A stretch of 22,889 bases of DNA from DATELY01 sp035276085 (GTDB lineage Bacteria; Pseudomonadota; Gammaproteobacteria; Steroidobacterales; Steroidobacteraceae), in NCBI GenBank assembly GCA_035276085.1, contig DATELY010000224.1, forward strand, positions 1-22,889, in the 5' to 3' direction. Below the pieces are notes generated by a model. That model was not told where the DNA came from. It was given only the letters and a program-made list of their open reading frames with translations, and ran no database searches. Positions within the stretch are counted from its first letter, which is position 1. The number at the start of each line of letters is the position of its first letter. The translations under genes were made by a program, and so were the position numbers. Positions 7,053-15,300 of the stretch are shown piece after piece.

Positions 7053-7061
7053 TGCTAGAAT
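7053..7061 (+). promoter_or_regulatory. Possible extended -10 promoter for the AsmA operon
   Basis: TGCTAGAAT at 7053-7061 resembles an extended -10 (TGnTATAAT) about 60 nt before the AsmA-family start. No convincing -35 was seen. A perfect palindrome GTGCGCG-T-CGCGCAC (7080-7094) lies in the presumed leader. Confidence 0.3.
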
Positions 7062-7120
7062 CCCCGCTCCGTTAAGCCGGTGCGCGTCGCGCACCCTTGG
7101 TCATCGTCGGAGCAACCTGC

Positions 7121-9319
7121 ATGCGGATCGTGAAGCTCGTCGCCTGGATCGTCGGTGGCCTCATCGGCTTGTTCATCGTGGCCGCCGTGCTGGTGCTGGT
7201 GTTCGTCGACCCGAACGACTATCGCGACGACATCGAGCGTGCGGTCGAGAACCAAACCGGGCGCAACCTGGAACTCACGGGTGACCTCAAGCTCTCGGTG
7301 TTTCCGTGGATCTCCTTACACACGGGCGCAGCCAGCTTGGGTGATGCCCCGGGGTTCGGTCCCGAGCCGTTCCTAGCAATCAAGGAAGCCCAAGTGAGTG
7401 TGCGGTTTTGGCCGTTGCTGCGCGGTCAGGTGGAAGCCGGCAAGGTGCGTCTGGTCGGCGCGCGCGTGCGGCTCATCACCGACGCACAGGGCCGCAATAA
7501 CTGGGACGATCTCGGCAAGCGCACCCCCACGGAACCGCAAGCGCAAACCGGGCCGACGCAGTTGCCCACCTTGTCGGGTGTCGAGATCGTCGATGCCACC
7601 CTGATTCAGGAGAACCGTCAGACGAACACGCGTCGTGTCCTGAGCCAGTTCAATCTGGAGACGGGCCGTATCTCGTCGGGCGATCCCTTCGATCTGAAGA
7701 CGCACTTCCTGTATCAGCACAGCCCGGAGCTGAACCTGCAGTCGAAGGTGAATGCGCGCATCACGGCCGATCCGGGTGCTCAGCTCTATACGCTCGACGA
7801 TGCGGCGATCGACCTGACGTTGAAAGGTCCGACGTACCCGTCCGAGGGCATGCCGGTGACCATCGCGGCGGACAAGATTCAATCCGATCTGAAGAACAGC
7901 GAGCACTCGGTGCAGAAGTTCGTGCTTGCCACGCGCTACAAGGCGAAGGACGCGAAAGGTGAGGGACTGCCGATCGAGCTGAAGGCGGACACGCTCAATG
8001 CCAATCTGCGGGCGCAAACGCTGAAGCTGTCCGATCTCGCCGTGCGCCTGGCCGATGCGCAGCTCAAGGGCAATCTGCAAGGCGTAGAGATCGTGGACGC
8101 TCCGCACCTCACCGGGGCGCTGCAGTTGCCGGAGACGTCGCTCAAGGCCCTGCTCACGCAGGCTGGCATCACGTTGCCGCCGACACGCGATCCGAAGGCG
8201 TACGAGCGCTTGAGCTTCGAAGGTCAGGTCGACGTGACCCGCACGTCCGCGACGATCGACAAGGCCCTGCTCAAGCTCGATGACACCACGGCACGTGGAT
8301 CGGTCGGCGTTGCGGACTTTGCCTCCAAGGCATTGCGCTTCGACCTCGCAGTCGATCGCATCGATGCCGATCGCTACCGCGCGCCGGAGCCGCCCAAATC
8401 GGAACAGAAGAACAAGGAGTCGAAATCGACCGAGCCGGCGAAGCCTGCGCCGATTCCTGTCGAGCTGCTGCGCACGCTGAACCTGCGCGGCAACCTCAAG
8501 GTGGGCGAGGCGAAGTTCGCTGGAATGAAGTTCTCTGATTTGCAGCTCGGAGTGAATGCACGCAATGGGCAACTGCAGCTGCAGCCGCTCGCGGCCAGGA
8601 TGTATGAGGGTCAATATCAAGGCGATGTGACAGTGGATGCGACGGGCGATGTCGCGCGCATCGGCATGGATCAGCACGTGCGAGGGGTGAACTTTGCACC
8701 GCTGTTGAAGGATGGCTTCGACACGACCCGGTTGTCCGGCAAGGGCAACGCCAATCTGAAGATCACCGCGTCGGGCCGTACCACCGATGCACTGCTCAAT
8801 ACGCTCGACGGCGCGTTGGACTTCGCGGTGAACGAAGGCGCGGTGGAAGGGGCCGACCTGTGGTACGAGATTCGTCGTGCGCGTGCGGTGTTCAAGCGCG
8901 AGGCCGTGCCCACCCGTAGCGGCCCTGCGCGCACGACATTCGACACGCTGAAGGGTACGGGCACGTTCGACAATGGCGTGTTGAGCAACAACGATCTCGA
9001 AGCGGCGATGCAATATCTGCGCATCAAAGGGCAGGGCAAGATCAATCTGCCGCAGAACGCACTCGATTACGGTCTGATCGCTCAGGTCCTGCGCATTCCT
9101 CAGGAAGGCGCGGATGCGACGCAGATGAAGGACCTGGTCGACGCCGAGATTCCCGTGCGGGTGAGCGGGATGCTCAGCGACCCGAAGGTACGACCCGACC
9201 TCGAGGGCTACATCAAGGGACAGGCGAAGCAGCGCATCGACGAAGAGAAGAAGAAGGTCGAGGAGAAGGTCCGTAACAAGCTGCAGGACAAGCTCAAGGG
9301 CATCCTGGGCGGCGAATAA
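7121..9319 (+). CDS. AsmA-family inner-membrane-anchored protein
   Basis: The product is 732 residues. A single N-terminal membrane segment (about 4-27) is followed by the typical AsmA start: DPNDYRDDIERAV, GRNLELTGDL, FPWISL and the GDAPGFG element. A long periplasmic beta-rich region follows, with a charged Lys/Glu/Ser/Pro linker near 425-445 and a C-terminal AsmA_2-like part (residues about 445-700: GNANLKITASGRTTDALLN, LDGALDFAVNEGAV). The tail is a charged helix. AsmA proteins belong to the bridge-like group linked to phospholipid transport or outer-membrane assembly. ATG 7121 is preceded by GGAG. The stop overlaps the next start (TAATG), so the downstream SRPBCC gene is coupled. Confidence 0.88.
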   Translation: MRIVKLVAWIVGGLIGLFIVAAVLVLVFVDPNDYRDDIERAVENQTGRNLELTGDLKLSVFPWISLHTGAASLGDAPGFGPEPFLAIKEAQVSVRFWPLLRGQVEAGKVRLVGARVRLITDAQGRNNWDDLGKRTPTEPQAQTGPTQLPTLSGVEIVDATLIQENRQTNTRRVLSQFNLETGRISSGDPFDLKTHFLYQHSPELNLQSKVNARITADPGAQLYTLDDAAIDLTLKGPTYPSEGMPVTIAADKIQSDLKNSEHSVQKFVLATRYKAKDAKGEGLPIELKADTLNANLRAQTLKLSDLAVRLADAQLKGNLQGVEIVDAPHLTGALQLPETSLKALLTQAGITLPPTRDPKAYERLSFEGQVDVTRTSATIDKALLKLDDTTARGSVGVADFASKALRFDLAVDRIDADRYRAPEPPKSEQKNKESKSTEPAKPAPIPVELLRTLNLRGNLKVGEAKFAGMKFSDLQLGVNARNGQLQLQPLAARMYEGQYQGDVTVDATGDVARIGMDQHVRGVNFAPLLKDGFDTTRLSGKGNANLKITASGRTTDALLNTLDGALDFAVNEGAVEGADLWYEIRRARAVFKREAVPTRSGPARTTFDTLKGTGTFDNGVLSNNDLEAAMQYLRIKGQGKINLPQNALDYGLIAQVLRIPQEGADATQMKDLVDAEIPVRVSGMLSDPKVRPDLEGYIKGQAKQRIDEEKKKVEEKVRNKLQDKLKGILGGE

Positions 9320-9927
9320 TGGCGCACGCAAGCACCATCGGCATCGCAGCGATGACGCTGGTCACGAGCACTGCGTCCGCGATCGACGTGCAGCGTGCCG
9401 ACACTCGGTATCACGACGGTCGCTATGAGCTCGAGGTCGAAGCGACCTTGGATGCGCCTGCACCGGAAGTGCAGCGCGTGTTGCGTAACTATGTGCTGTA
9501 TCCGAAGTTGGACGCCCGCGTGCTCGATGCCAAGGTGCTGGAGCGCCCCAGCGCGAACGAAGCGCTGCTGTACTCGCAAATCCGTGTCTGTGTCGCGGCG
9601 ATCCTCTGCCGCCGGGTCAATCGGGTCGAGCGTGTGGAAGAGCGCACGAACGAGCTGCTGGCCACGGCCATCCCGGAACGAAGCGACGTGAGGTTCGGCT
9701 TGACGCACACACAGTTGTCGACCCTGGCTGACAGTACGACGCGTATCGTGTATCGCACGCAGATCGAGCCGAAATTCTGGGTGCCGCGCATGCTGCCGAA
9801 GCGCGCGATGCTCAATACGCTGCGCGACGCCACGATCCAGTTGCTCACGCAGGTGGAGAAAAATGCGCAGCACGGGACGGTGCATGCGGAAGTGCCACGC
9901 CTTTCTCCCGGGCTGCGTGTGAAGTGA
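9319..9927 (+). CDS. Exported SRPBCC-fold (START/cyclase-like) protein
   Basis: The precursor is 202 residues. Residues 1-21 form a signal peptide ending in STASA. The rest has the pattern of the START-like superfamily: an opening strand (YELEVEATLDAP), the helix APEVQRVLRNYVLYPKLD, a stretch of strands with VEERTNELLATAIP, and a long C-terminal helix beginning PKRAMLNTLRDATIQLLTQVEK. Such folds hold hydrophobic ligands. Location after an AsmA-family gene would fit a periplasmic lipid-handling role, but this is inferred. The ATG overlaps the AsmA stop by one base. Cys95 and Cys100 (RVCVAAILCRR) are the only cysteines and might form a short disulfide loop. Confidence 0.72.
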   Translation: MAHASTIGIAAMTLVTSTASAIDVQRADTRYHDGRYELEVEATLDAPAPEVQRVLRNYVLYPKLDARVLDAKVLERPSANEALLYSQIRVCVAAILCRRVNRVERVEERTNELLATAIPERSDVRFGLTHTQLSTLADSTTRIVYRTQIEPKFWVPRMLPKRAMLNTLRDATIQLLTQVEKNAQHGTVHAEVPRLSPGLRVK

Positions 9928-11006
9928 TGCCTGCCGATCCAGTGACTGCCTTTGCGCCCGCCGTCCTGACCTGGTTCGAAGCCCACGGCCGCAAGCACCT
10001 CCCATGGCAAGTCGACCGCACGCCGTATCGTGTGTGGATTTCCGAGATCATGTTGCAGCAAACGCAGGTGAGCACGGTCATTCCGTACTACCAGCGGTTC
10101 CTGCAACACTTTCCGACCGTGCAGGCGCTCGCGACGGCGCCGTTGGACGAAGTGCTGCACCTGTGGACCGGGTTGGGCTATTACGCGCGTGCGCGTAACT
10201 TGCATCGCGCCGCGCAAGTGCTGGTCGCTGAACACGGTGGTGAGTTTCCCCAAGGCATCGACGCCGTGCAGTCGTTACCCGGCATCGGGCGCTCGACGGC
10301 GGGCGCGATCCTCGCATTGTCGCGAGGCGAGCGGCACCCCATCCTGGACGGCAACGTCAAACGCGTGCTCGCGCGGTATTTCGGTGTCGCGGGTTTTCCG
10401 GGCGAAGCGGCGGTGGCGCAACGGTTGTGGGATCTCGCGGAGCAGTGCACGCCGCACGCGCGAGTCGATGACTACACGCAAGCGATGATGGATCTGGGCG
10501 CGACCGTGTGCGTGCGCTCGCGCCCTGCGTGCGCGCAATGTCCCGTAGTCGCGTCGTGCGTTGCCCATGGCACAGGACGTCAAGCGGTATTGCCAACGCC
10601 GCGACCGAAGAAGGCGCGACCGCAGCGGGCCGCGTTGACCTTGCTGCTGCGACGGCCCGATGGCGCGGTGTACCTGGAACAGCGACCGGCAGCCGGCTTG
10701 TGGGGCGGACTTTGGAGCTTGCCGCAGTTCGACGATCACGCAGCCGCGCAGCAATGGCTCCATGAGCGCATTCCGAGCGCTCTTCCGAACCCGATGGCCC
10801 TGGCTCCGTATCACCATGCATTCACACACTTCGACCTCGTACTGACGCCCCTGGTATTGCACGTGCAACAGCCCCCGGACCGAATTGCCGATGACGAGCG
10901 GCATTGCTGGTACGATCCCGCCGCGCCACAACGCATCGGCCTGGCCAAACCCACTGTGGATCTCATTGCCGCCCTGGCCCAGCCGCAGTACGCGTTATCC
11001 CTTTGA
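9927..11006 (+). CDS. mutY: A/G-specific adenine DNA glycosylase MutY
   Basis: The product is 359 residues, normal for MutY. The catalytic Glu40 is in SEIMLQQTQV. The helix-hairpin-helix is LPGIGRSTAGAIL, and the catalytic Asp141 is in ILDGNVKRVLAR. The [4Fe-4S] ligands Cys195, Cys202, Cys205 and Cys211 have the C-X6-C-X2-C-X5-C spacing. A C-terminal Nudix-like domain (from about 230; EQRPAAGLWGGLWSLP) recognises 8-oxoG. The enzyme removes adenine mispaired with 8-oxoguanine. ATG 9927 overlaps the previous TGA by one base; an in-frame GTG is the codon just before it. The product is complete. Confidence 0.97.
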   Translation: MPADPVTAFAPAVLTWFEAHGRKHLPWQVDRTPYRVWISEIMLQQTQVSTVIPYYQRFLQHFPTVQALATAPLDEVLHLWTGLGYYARARNLHRAAQVLVAEHGGEFPQGIDAVQSLPGIGRSTAGAILALSRGERHPILDGNVKRVLARYFGVAGFPGEAAVAQRLWDLAEQCTPHARVDDYTQAMMDLGATVCVRSRPACAQCPVVASCVAHGTGRQAVLPTPRPKKARPQRAALTLLLRRPDGAVYLEQRPAAGLWGGLWSLPQFDDHAAAQQWLHERIPSALPNPMALAPYHHAFTHFDLVLTPLVLHVQQPPDRIADDERHCWYDPAAPQRIGLAKPTVDLIAALAQPQYALSL

Positions 11007-11016
11007 GGGCATCGGT

Positions 11017-11856
11017 TTGAGTGATTTCGCCACACGACTTGCCGCGCGCATCGGCCGCTACGGTCCGCTCTGTGTCGGCATCGATCCGCACGCGCCACTG
11101 CTGCAAGCGTGCGGCTTGCCGGATAGCGCGGAAGGCGCACTCGCGTTGGGTCAACGCATCATCCGCGCGCTCGATTTCGAGCTCGCGATCGTGAAGCCGC
11201 AGTCGGCTTTCTTCGAGCGCCATGGCAGCGCCGGCATACGCGCACTGGAACAGCTGATGGCCGAAGCGCGCGCCCGCGACTTGCTCGTATTGCTGGATGC
11301 CAAGCGGGGAGACATCGACAGCACGGGCGAAGCCTATGCCGAAGCCTATTTCCGTCCCGGCACTTCGGTGCGTGCCGATGCGTTGACGTGGCATGTGTAT
11401 CTGGGATTCGCCGCTCTGCGCCGTGCGCTCGAGTTTGCTGCGCGTGAAGGCGGCGGCGCCTTCATCGTCGTGCGCTCTTCCAATCCGGAAGGCGCGGCTC
11501 TGCAGACGGCAGTGCTCGAGGGCAAGACCGTGAGTCAGCGTGTCTGCGAGGAGATCACGGCGTTCAACCAGCGCCTGCATGCCACGGCCGCGCTGGGCTC
11601 GGTCGGAGCCGTCGTGGGTGCAACATGCGACGATGCCGACGCGATGGTCGCCGCGCTGCCACGCTCGTACATCCTGGCGCCGGGGGTTGGTGCACAGGGC
11701 GCCACGCTGGCGGATATCGTGCGGCGCATGCCGAGTGCGCGCGGTCGCGTGCTGCCCAGCGTGTCGCGAGCGATCTTCGCCAACGGGACCCATGAGGCCG
11801 AGGTACGCAGTACGTTGCGAGCACTGCGCGATGAAGCGCGGCGAATGTGGGATTGA
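11017..11856 (+). CDS. pyrF: Orotidine 5'-phosphate decarboxylase, long type
   Basis: The product is 279 residues, the longer subclass of OMP decarboxylase. It turns OMP into UMP in the last step of de novo pyrimidine synthesis. The fold begins VGIDPH (Asp23). Lys60 in IVKPQ and the catalytic D-x-K-x-x-D set (Asp94, Lys96, Asp99 in LLDAKRGDIDSTG) are present. The late phosphate-binding region contains APGVGAQG. I chose the TTG at 11017 because GAGGG (11005-11009) lies 7 nt upstream and the first conserved block follows; in-frame starts further upstream lie inside mutY. Only 10 nt separate it from mutY, so the two are probably cotranscribed. Confidence 0.93.
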   Translation: MSDFATRLAARIGRYGPLCVGIDPHAPLLQACGLPDSAEGALALGQRIIRALDFELAIVKPQSAFFERHGSAGIRALEQLMAEARARDLLVLLDAKRGDIDSTGEAYAEAYFRPGTSVRADALTWHVYLGFAALRRALEFAAREGGGAFIVVRSSNPEGAALQTAVLEGKTVSQRVCEEITAFNQRLHATAALGSVGAVVGATCDDADAMVAALPRSYILAPGVGAQGATLADIVRRMPSARGRVLPSVSRAIFANGTHEAEVRSTLRALRDEARRMWD

Positions 11857-11857
11857 T

Positions 11858-11884
11858 CGTGCGGCTCTCGCAAGTGAGAGCACG
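11858..11884 (+). terminator. Weak hairpin after pyrF
   Basis: CTCTC (11865-11869) pairs with GAGAG (11876-11880), extended by CGTG/CACG around a small bulge, right after the pyrF stop. There is no T-tract. It may be a weak terminator or a processing structure. Confidence 0.35.
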
Positions 11885-11908
11885 CCCTAACGAATGTCTG
11901 ATTAACCC

Positions 11909-11985
11909 GGCTAGCTGGCTACTGGCTAGCTGGCCAGAGTATGCGGCTTCTTCTGGCCAGCAGACCAGCAAGCCAGCAGACCAGA
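11909..11985. repeat. Word-repeat palindrome in the pyrF-yggX gap
   Basis: The left part (11909-11938) is two tandem copies of a 15-bp word, GGCTAGCTGGCTACT and a variant. The right part (11952-11985) is two copies of a 16-bp word, CCAGCAGACCAGCAAG and a variant. The two parts are roughly reverse complements (inner 17 nt match at 14), with a 13-nt loop at 11939-11951. The element ends 30 nt before the yggX start and occupies its leader or promoter. Confidence 0.65.
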
Positions 11986-12015
11986 TTGTTCAGAGGTTCC
12001 CTAACGGTGATTTAA

Positions 12016-12285
12016 ATGACTCGAACTGTTCAATGTGTCGTCCTGGGCGCTGAAGCCGAAGGTCTCGACTATGTGCCGTATCCCGGCGAGATCGGCCAAC
12101 GCATCTACGAGAGCGTGTCGAAGGAGGGGTGGCAGCGCTGGCTGAAGCACCAGACGATGCTCATCAACGAATATCGCCTCACGCCCATCGATCCCAAGGC
12201 GCGCAAGTTCCTGGTGGCGGAGATGGAGAAGTTCTTCTTCGGTGGCGGATCGGAGAAGCCGAAGGAGTTCGTGCAGCCGGAGTAG
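12016..12285 (+). CDS. yggX: YggX-type Fe(2+)/Fe-S cluster protection protein
   Basis: The product is 89 residues, the family's usual length. It matches YggX throughout: the N-terminal TRTVQC with conserved Cys7, then AEGLDYVPYPGEIGQRIYE, SKEGWQRWLKHQTMLINE and the C-terminal EMEKFFFGG. YggX is a small cytoplasmic protein tied to iron handling and resistance of Fe-S clusters to superoxide. In enterobacteria yggX directly follows mutY, whose product carries a [4Fe-4S] cluster; here pyrF and a palindromic stretch separate them. The Shine-Dalgarno is poor. Word palindromes lie on both sides of the gene. Confidence 0.95.
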   Translation: MTRTVQCVVLGAEAEGLDYVPYPGEIGQRIYESVSKEGWQRWLKHQTMLINEYRLTPIDPKARKFLVAEMEKFFFGGGSEKPKEFVQPE

Positions 12286-12296
12286 GAAGGAAGGGT

Positions 12297-12367
12297 GAGG
12301 AAGGGCGCTGGGCGATGGGTCCGGAAATGCGTTCTTACCACAGCCCAATCGCCCAGCGCCCTCCTTG
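12297..12367. repeat. Inverted repeat between yggX and the convergent sensor kinase
   Basis: GGGCGCTGGGCGAT at 12303-12316 pairs perfectly with its reverse complement at 12348-12361, and the stem extends by three G-C pairs (12317-12319 with 12344-12346) after a one-base bulge. It fills the gap between two converging genes and probably works as a two-way transcription stop or is a REP-like element. Confidence 0.75.
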
Positions 12368-12372
12368 CCCGA

Positions 12373-15300
12373 TTACTTCACTGCTCGCGCCGTCACCTGC
12401 TCAATCGTCCCCGTGTCCGATCGCAGCGCCGCACACACCTGTTGGAACTCGGCTGCGAGTTGGGTCACGTCGGCCTGCCAGTCGTGAGTGGCCCCTGCCT
12501 TCGCGCCCGTTTCGATCGCTTGCGCGAGCGAGGTCAGGAAGTCGACGTGCAGGTTCGCGCAGGCGCCCTTGAAGCGGTGGGCGCCGCGGCTCAACGCGGC
12601 CATATCGCCGCATTCCAGCGCGGTCTGCATTTCCCGCAGGGTCTCCTCACCGCTATCGACGAACGTCGTGATCAGCTCGCGCTCGAATTCGGCGTCGCCA
12701 CCGGAAACCTCTTGCAGGCGCCGGCGCACATCGCCCAGGTGAGTGGCCGGTGCGGTGAGGGTGCGTTCGATCTGTGTCATGGCCTGCGAGCTTCCACCAA
12801 AGTATGTGTCGAGTACGTCCTGCAAGCGCGCGATATCGAGCGGCTTGGTGAGGTAGTTGTCCATACCGGCTTCGAGACAGCGCTCGAGCTGGCCCATCAT
12901 CGCGTTCGCCGTGAGCGCCACGATGGGCGTGCGCCGGCCGCCGGCCTCGAATTCACGGATGCGACGCGTGGCTTCGATACCGTCCATCACCGGCATCTGC
13001 ATGTCCATGAGAATCAATCCGTATGACTGTGCGCGTACGGCGGCGAGAGCCAGCGCACCGTCCTCGGCGATATCGACGCTGCAACCCAGCCGCTCCAGGA
13101 ATTTCTGTCCGACGCGCTGATTGATCTTGTTGTCCTCCACCAATAGGACGCGGCCGTCGTACTGCGCCTGACGCTCCTGGGCGAGCAGTGTGCTGCGAGT
13201 GATCAGCGGCTGGCTGCGCAAGTGCCAGTCGTCGCCAGCGCGCGCAAAGACCTGCGTCAGGCACGCGAGCAGATCGCGCGAGCGCACCGGCTTCGTGAGA
13301 TAGGCGGCGAAACCGATGTCGGACAGACGCTGCAGTTCGCCTGAGCGATCCATGGACGTGAGCAACACCAGGTGCGGCGGGTGACCGCCGTTGGTCCCTT
13401 GCTGACAGTCGCTCACGATGCGCTCGCCCAACATCACGCCATCGAGCTCCGGCATCTGATAATCGAGCAAGACGAGATCGAAGGGTTCGCTGGCGGCGCG
13501 TGTCAGAAGCGTGAGTGCGCTGTCGGCGCCCGCCGCGGAAACGACTTCATAACCCGCGCGCTTCAACTGCTCGGTGAGCACGTGGCGATTCGTGCGGTTG
13601 TCATCGATGAGCAGAATGCGTCGCCCGTGATCGTGCATGACGGGCGCTTCCTCCGCCGCTGTGAGCACGGGTTCGAGCGGGAGGGTGAACCAGAACGTGG
13701 AGCCGCGCTCCATCTCGCTTTGCACACCGCATTGTCCGCCCATCAGGTCGACCAGGCGACGCACGATCGACAGGCCCAGTCCCGTCCCGCCGAATTTGCG
13801 CGTCGTCGACGAGTCCGCCTGGGTGAAGGGCTGGAACAACTCGGCGAGCGCTTCCGGCGCAATGCCCGGACCGGTATCGCGAACCTCGAAGTGAACGAGA
13901 TGGCGGCCATTCTGTGTGCCGACCATGCATACATCGATGACGACTTCGCCGCGCTCGGTGAACTTGATCGCGTTGCCGACGAGGTTCAGCAAACATTGAC
14001 GAATGCGCTGCGGATCGCCGAAGACGCGCGCCGGCACTTCGGGATGGACGTGGACGATGAGCTCGAGGTCCTTCGCAGCGGCTTGAAACGCCATCAAGCC
14101 GCCGACGTCTTCCACGTTCATCGGCAAATCGAGCTCGATGTGCTCGATGTCGAGCTTGCCGGCTTCGATCTTCGAGAAGTCGAGAATGTCGTTGAGAATG
14201 GTCAGGAGCGAATCGGCGCTCGCACGGATCGTCTCCGCGTAGTCGCGCTGCACGCGATTGAGCGGCGTTTCCAGCAACAAGCCCGTCATGCCGAGCACGC
14301 CGTTCATCGGTGTGCGGATCTCGTGACTCATCGTCGCGAGGAACGTGCTCTTGGCGCGGTTGGCGGATTCGGCGGCCTCGGAAGCCTGTCGCATCGCTTC
14401 GCGTGAGGCGCGCGCTTCGGTGATGTCGTGCATCGAACCCGCGGCACGACGAACCTTGCCGTCCGCGGCCAACTCGCCCTTGCCGCGCGTGCGCATCCAG
14501 AGCCATTGCCCGTTCTTGCACCGGATGCGGTGCTCGACATCGAAGCCCGCAAGCTGCTGGCTCTGGGCAGCCACGGTGTAGCGCATGCGGTCAGTATCCT
14601 CCGGGTGGATCAGGGCGCGGATATCTTCGACGCGCGTACCGAGCTCACCGGGGGCGTATCCGAGCACCTCGCTCAGGCGCGGCGAGGTCCAGGCATGATT
14701 CGCTGCGTAGTCGAGCTCGAACAAGCCATCTTGTGCACCGTCGATGGCGCGTTCGAAGCGTGCCCGCACATCGGCGAGCGCGTCTTCAGCCAGTTTCCAT
14801 TCATGCACGTCGTGGATCGAGCCCGCCATTCGCGCTGGCTTGCCGTCAGCGTCCCGCTCGACTGCGCCCAACACACGGAACCAACGCTTCTCACCATTCG
14901 CGCGCGTCAGGTGCATGACGACCTGGTAGGGCACGCCGTGATCCAGGTGGTTTCTGAGCGCTTCGTTGTGCAGCTGGAGCATGTCCTCGCCAACGAGGAC
15001 CGGGGACTGCACGGGTTGTGCCTTCAACTCGGCCAGCGTATAGCCGGTCAGCGCCGAGTAGGTCGAGGAAGCCCAGAACTCCCGGGTGACGAAGTCGTAT
15101 TCCCAATGGCCTTCCAGGCTCGAGCGCGCGGCCCGTTCGGAGCGGCGCTCGGCATCGCGCAGTTGTTGGGCTTGTCGCTCCAGCTCGCGGCTTGCCTCGA
15201 TCTCCTGCGTCACATCCCAATCCACGCCGATGACATGCGTCGCTGTGCCGGCGTCATCGCGCATGATGCGCGCGTGCAGATGCATGTGACGGGGCTGGTC

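Noticed and set aside
7373..9331. A 652-codon open frame on the - strand opposite the AsmA-family gene
   Set aside because: It is low-complexity Arg/Leu/Gln-rich shadow of a well-supported gene, without start signals or domains.
11909..11985. Possible CRISPR-like or IS-terminal repeats
   Set aside because: The repeats are only two per side, with no spacers of constant length, no transposase and no target duplication visible.
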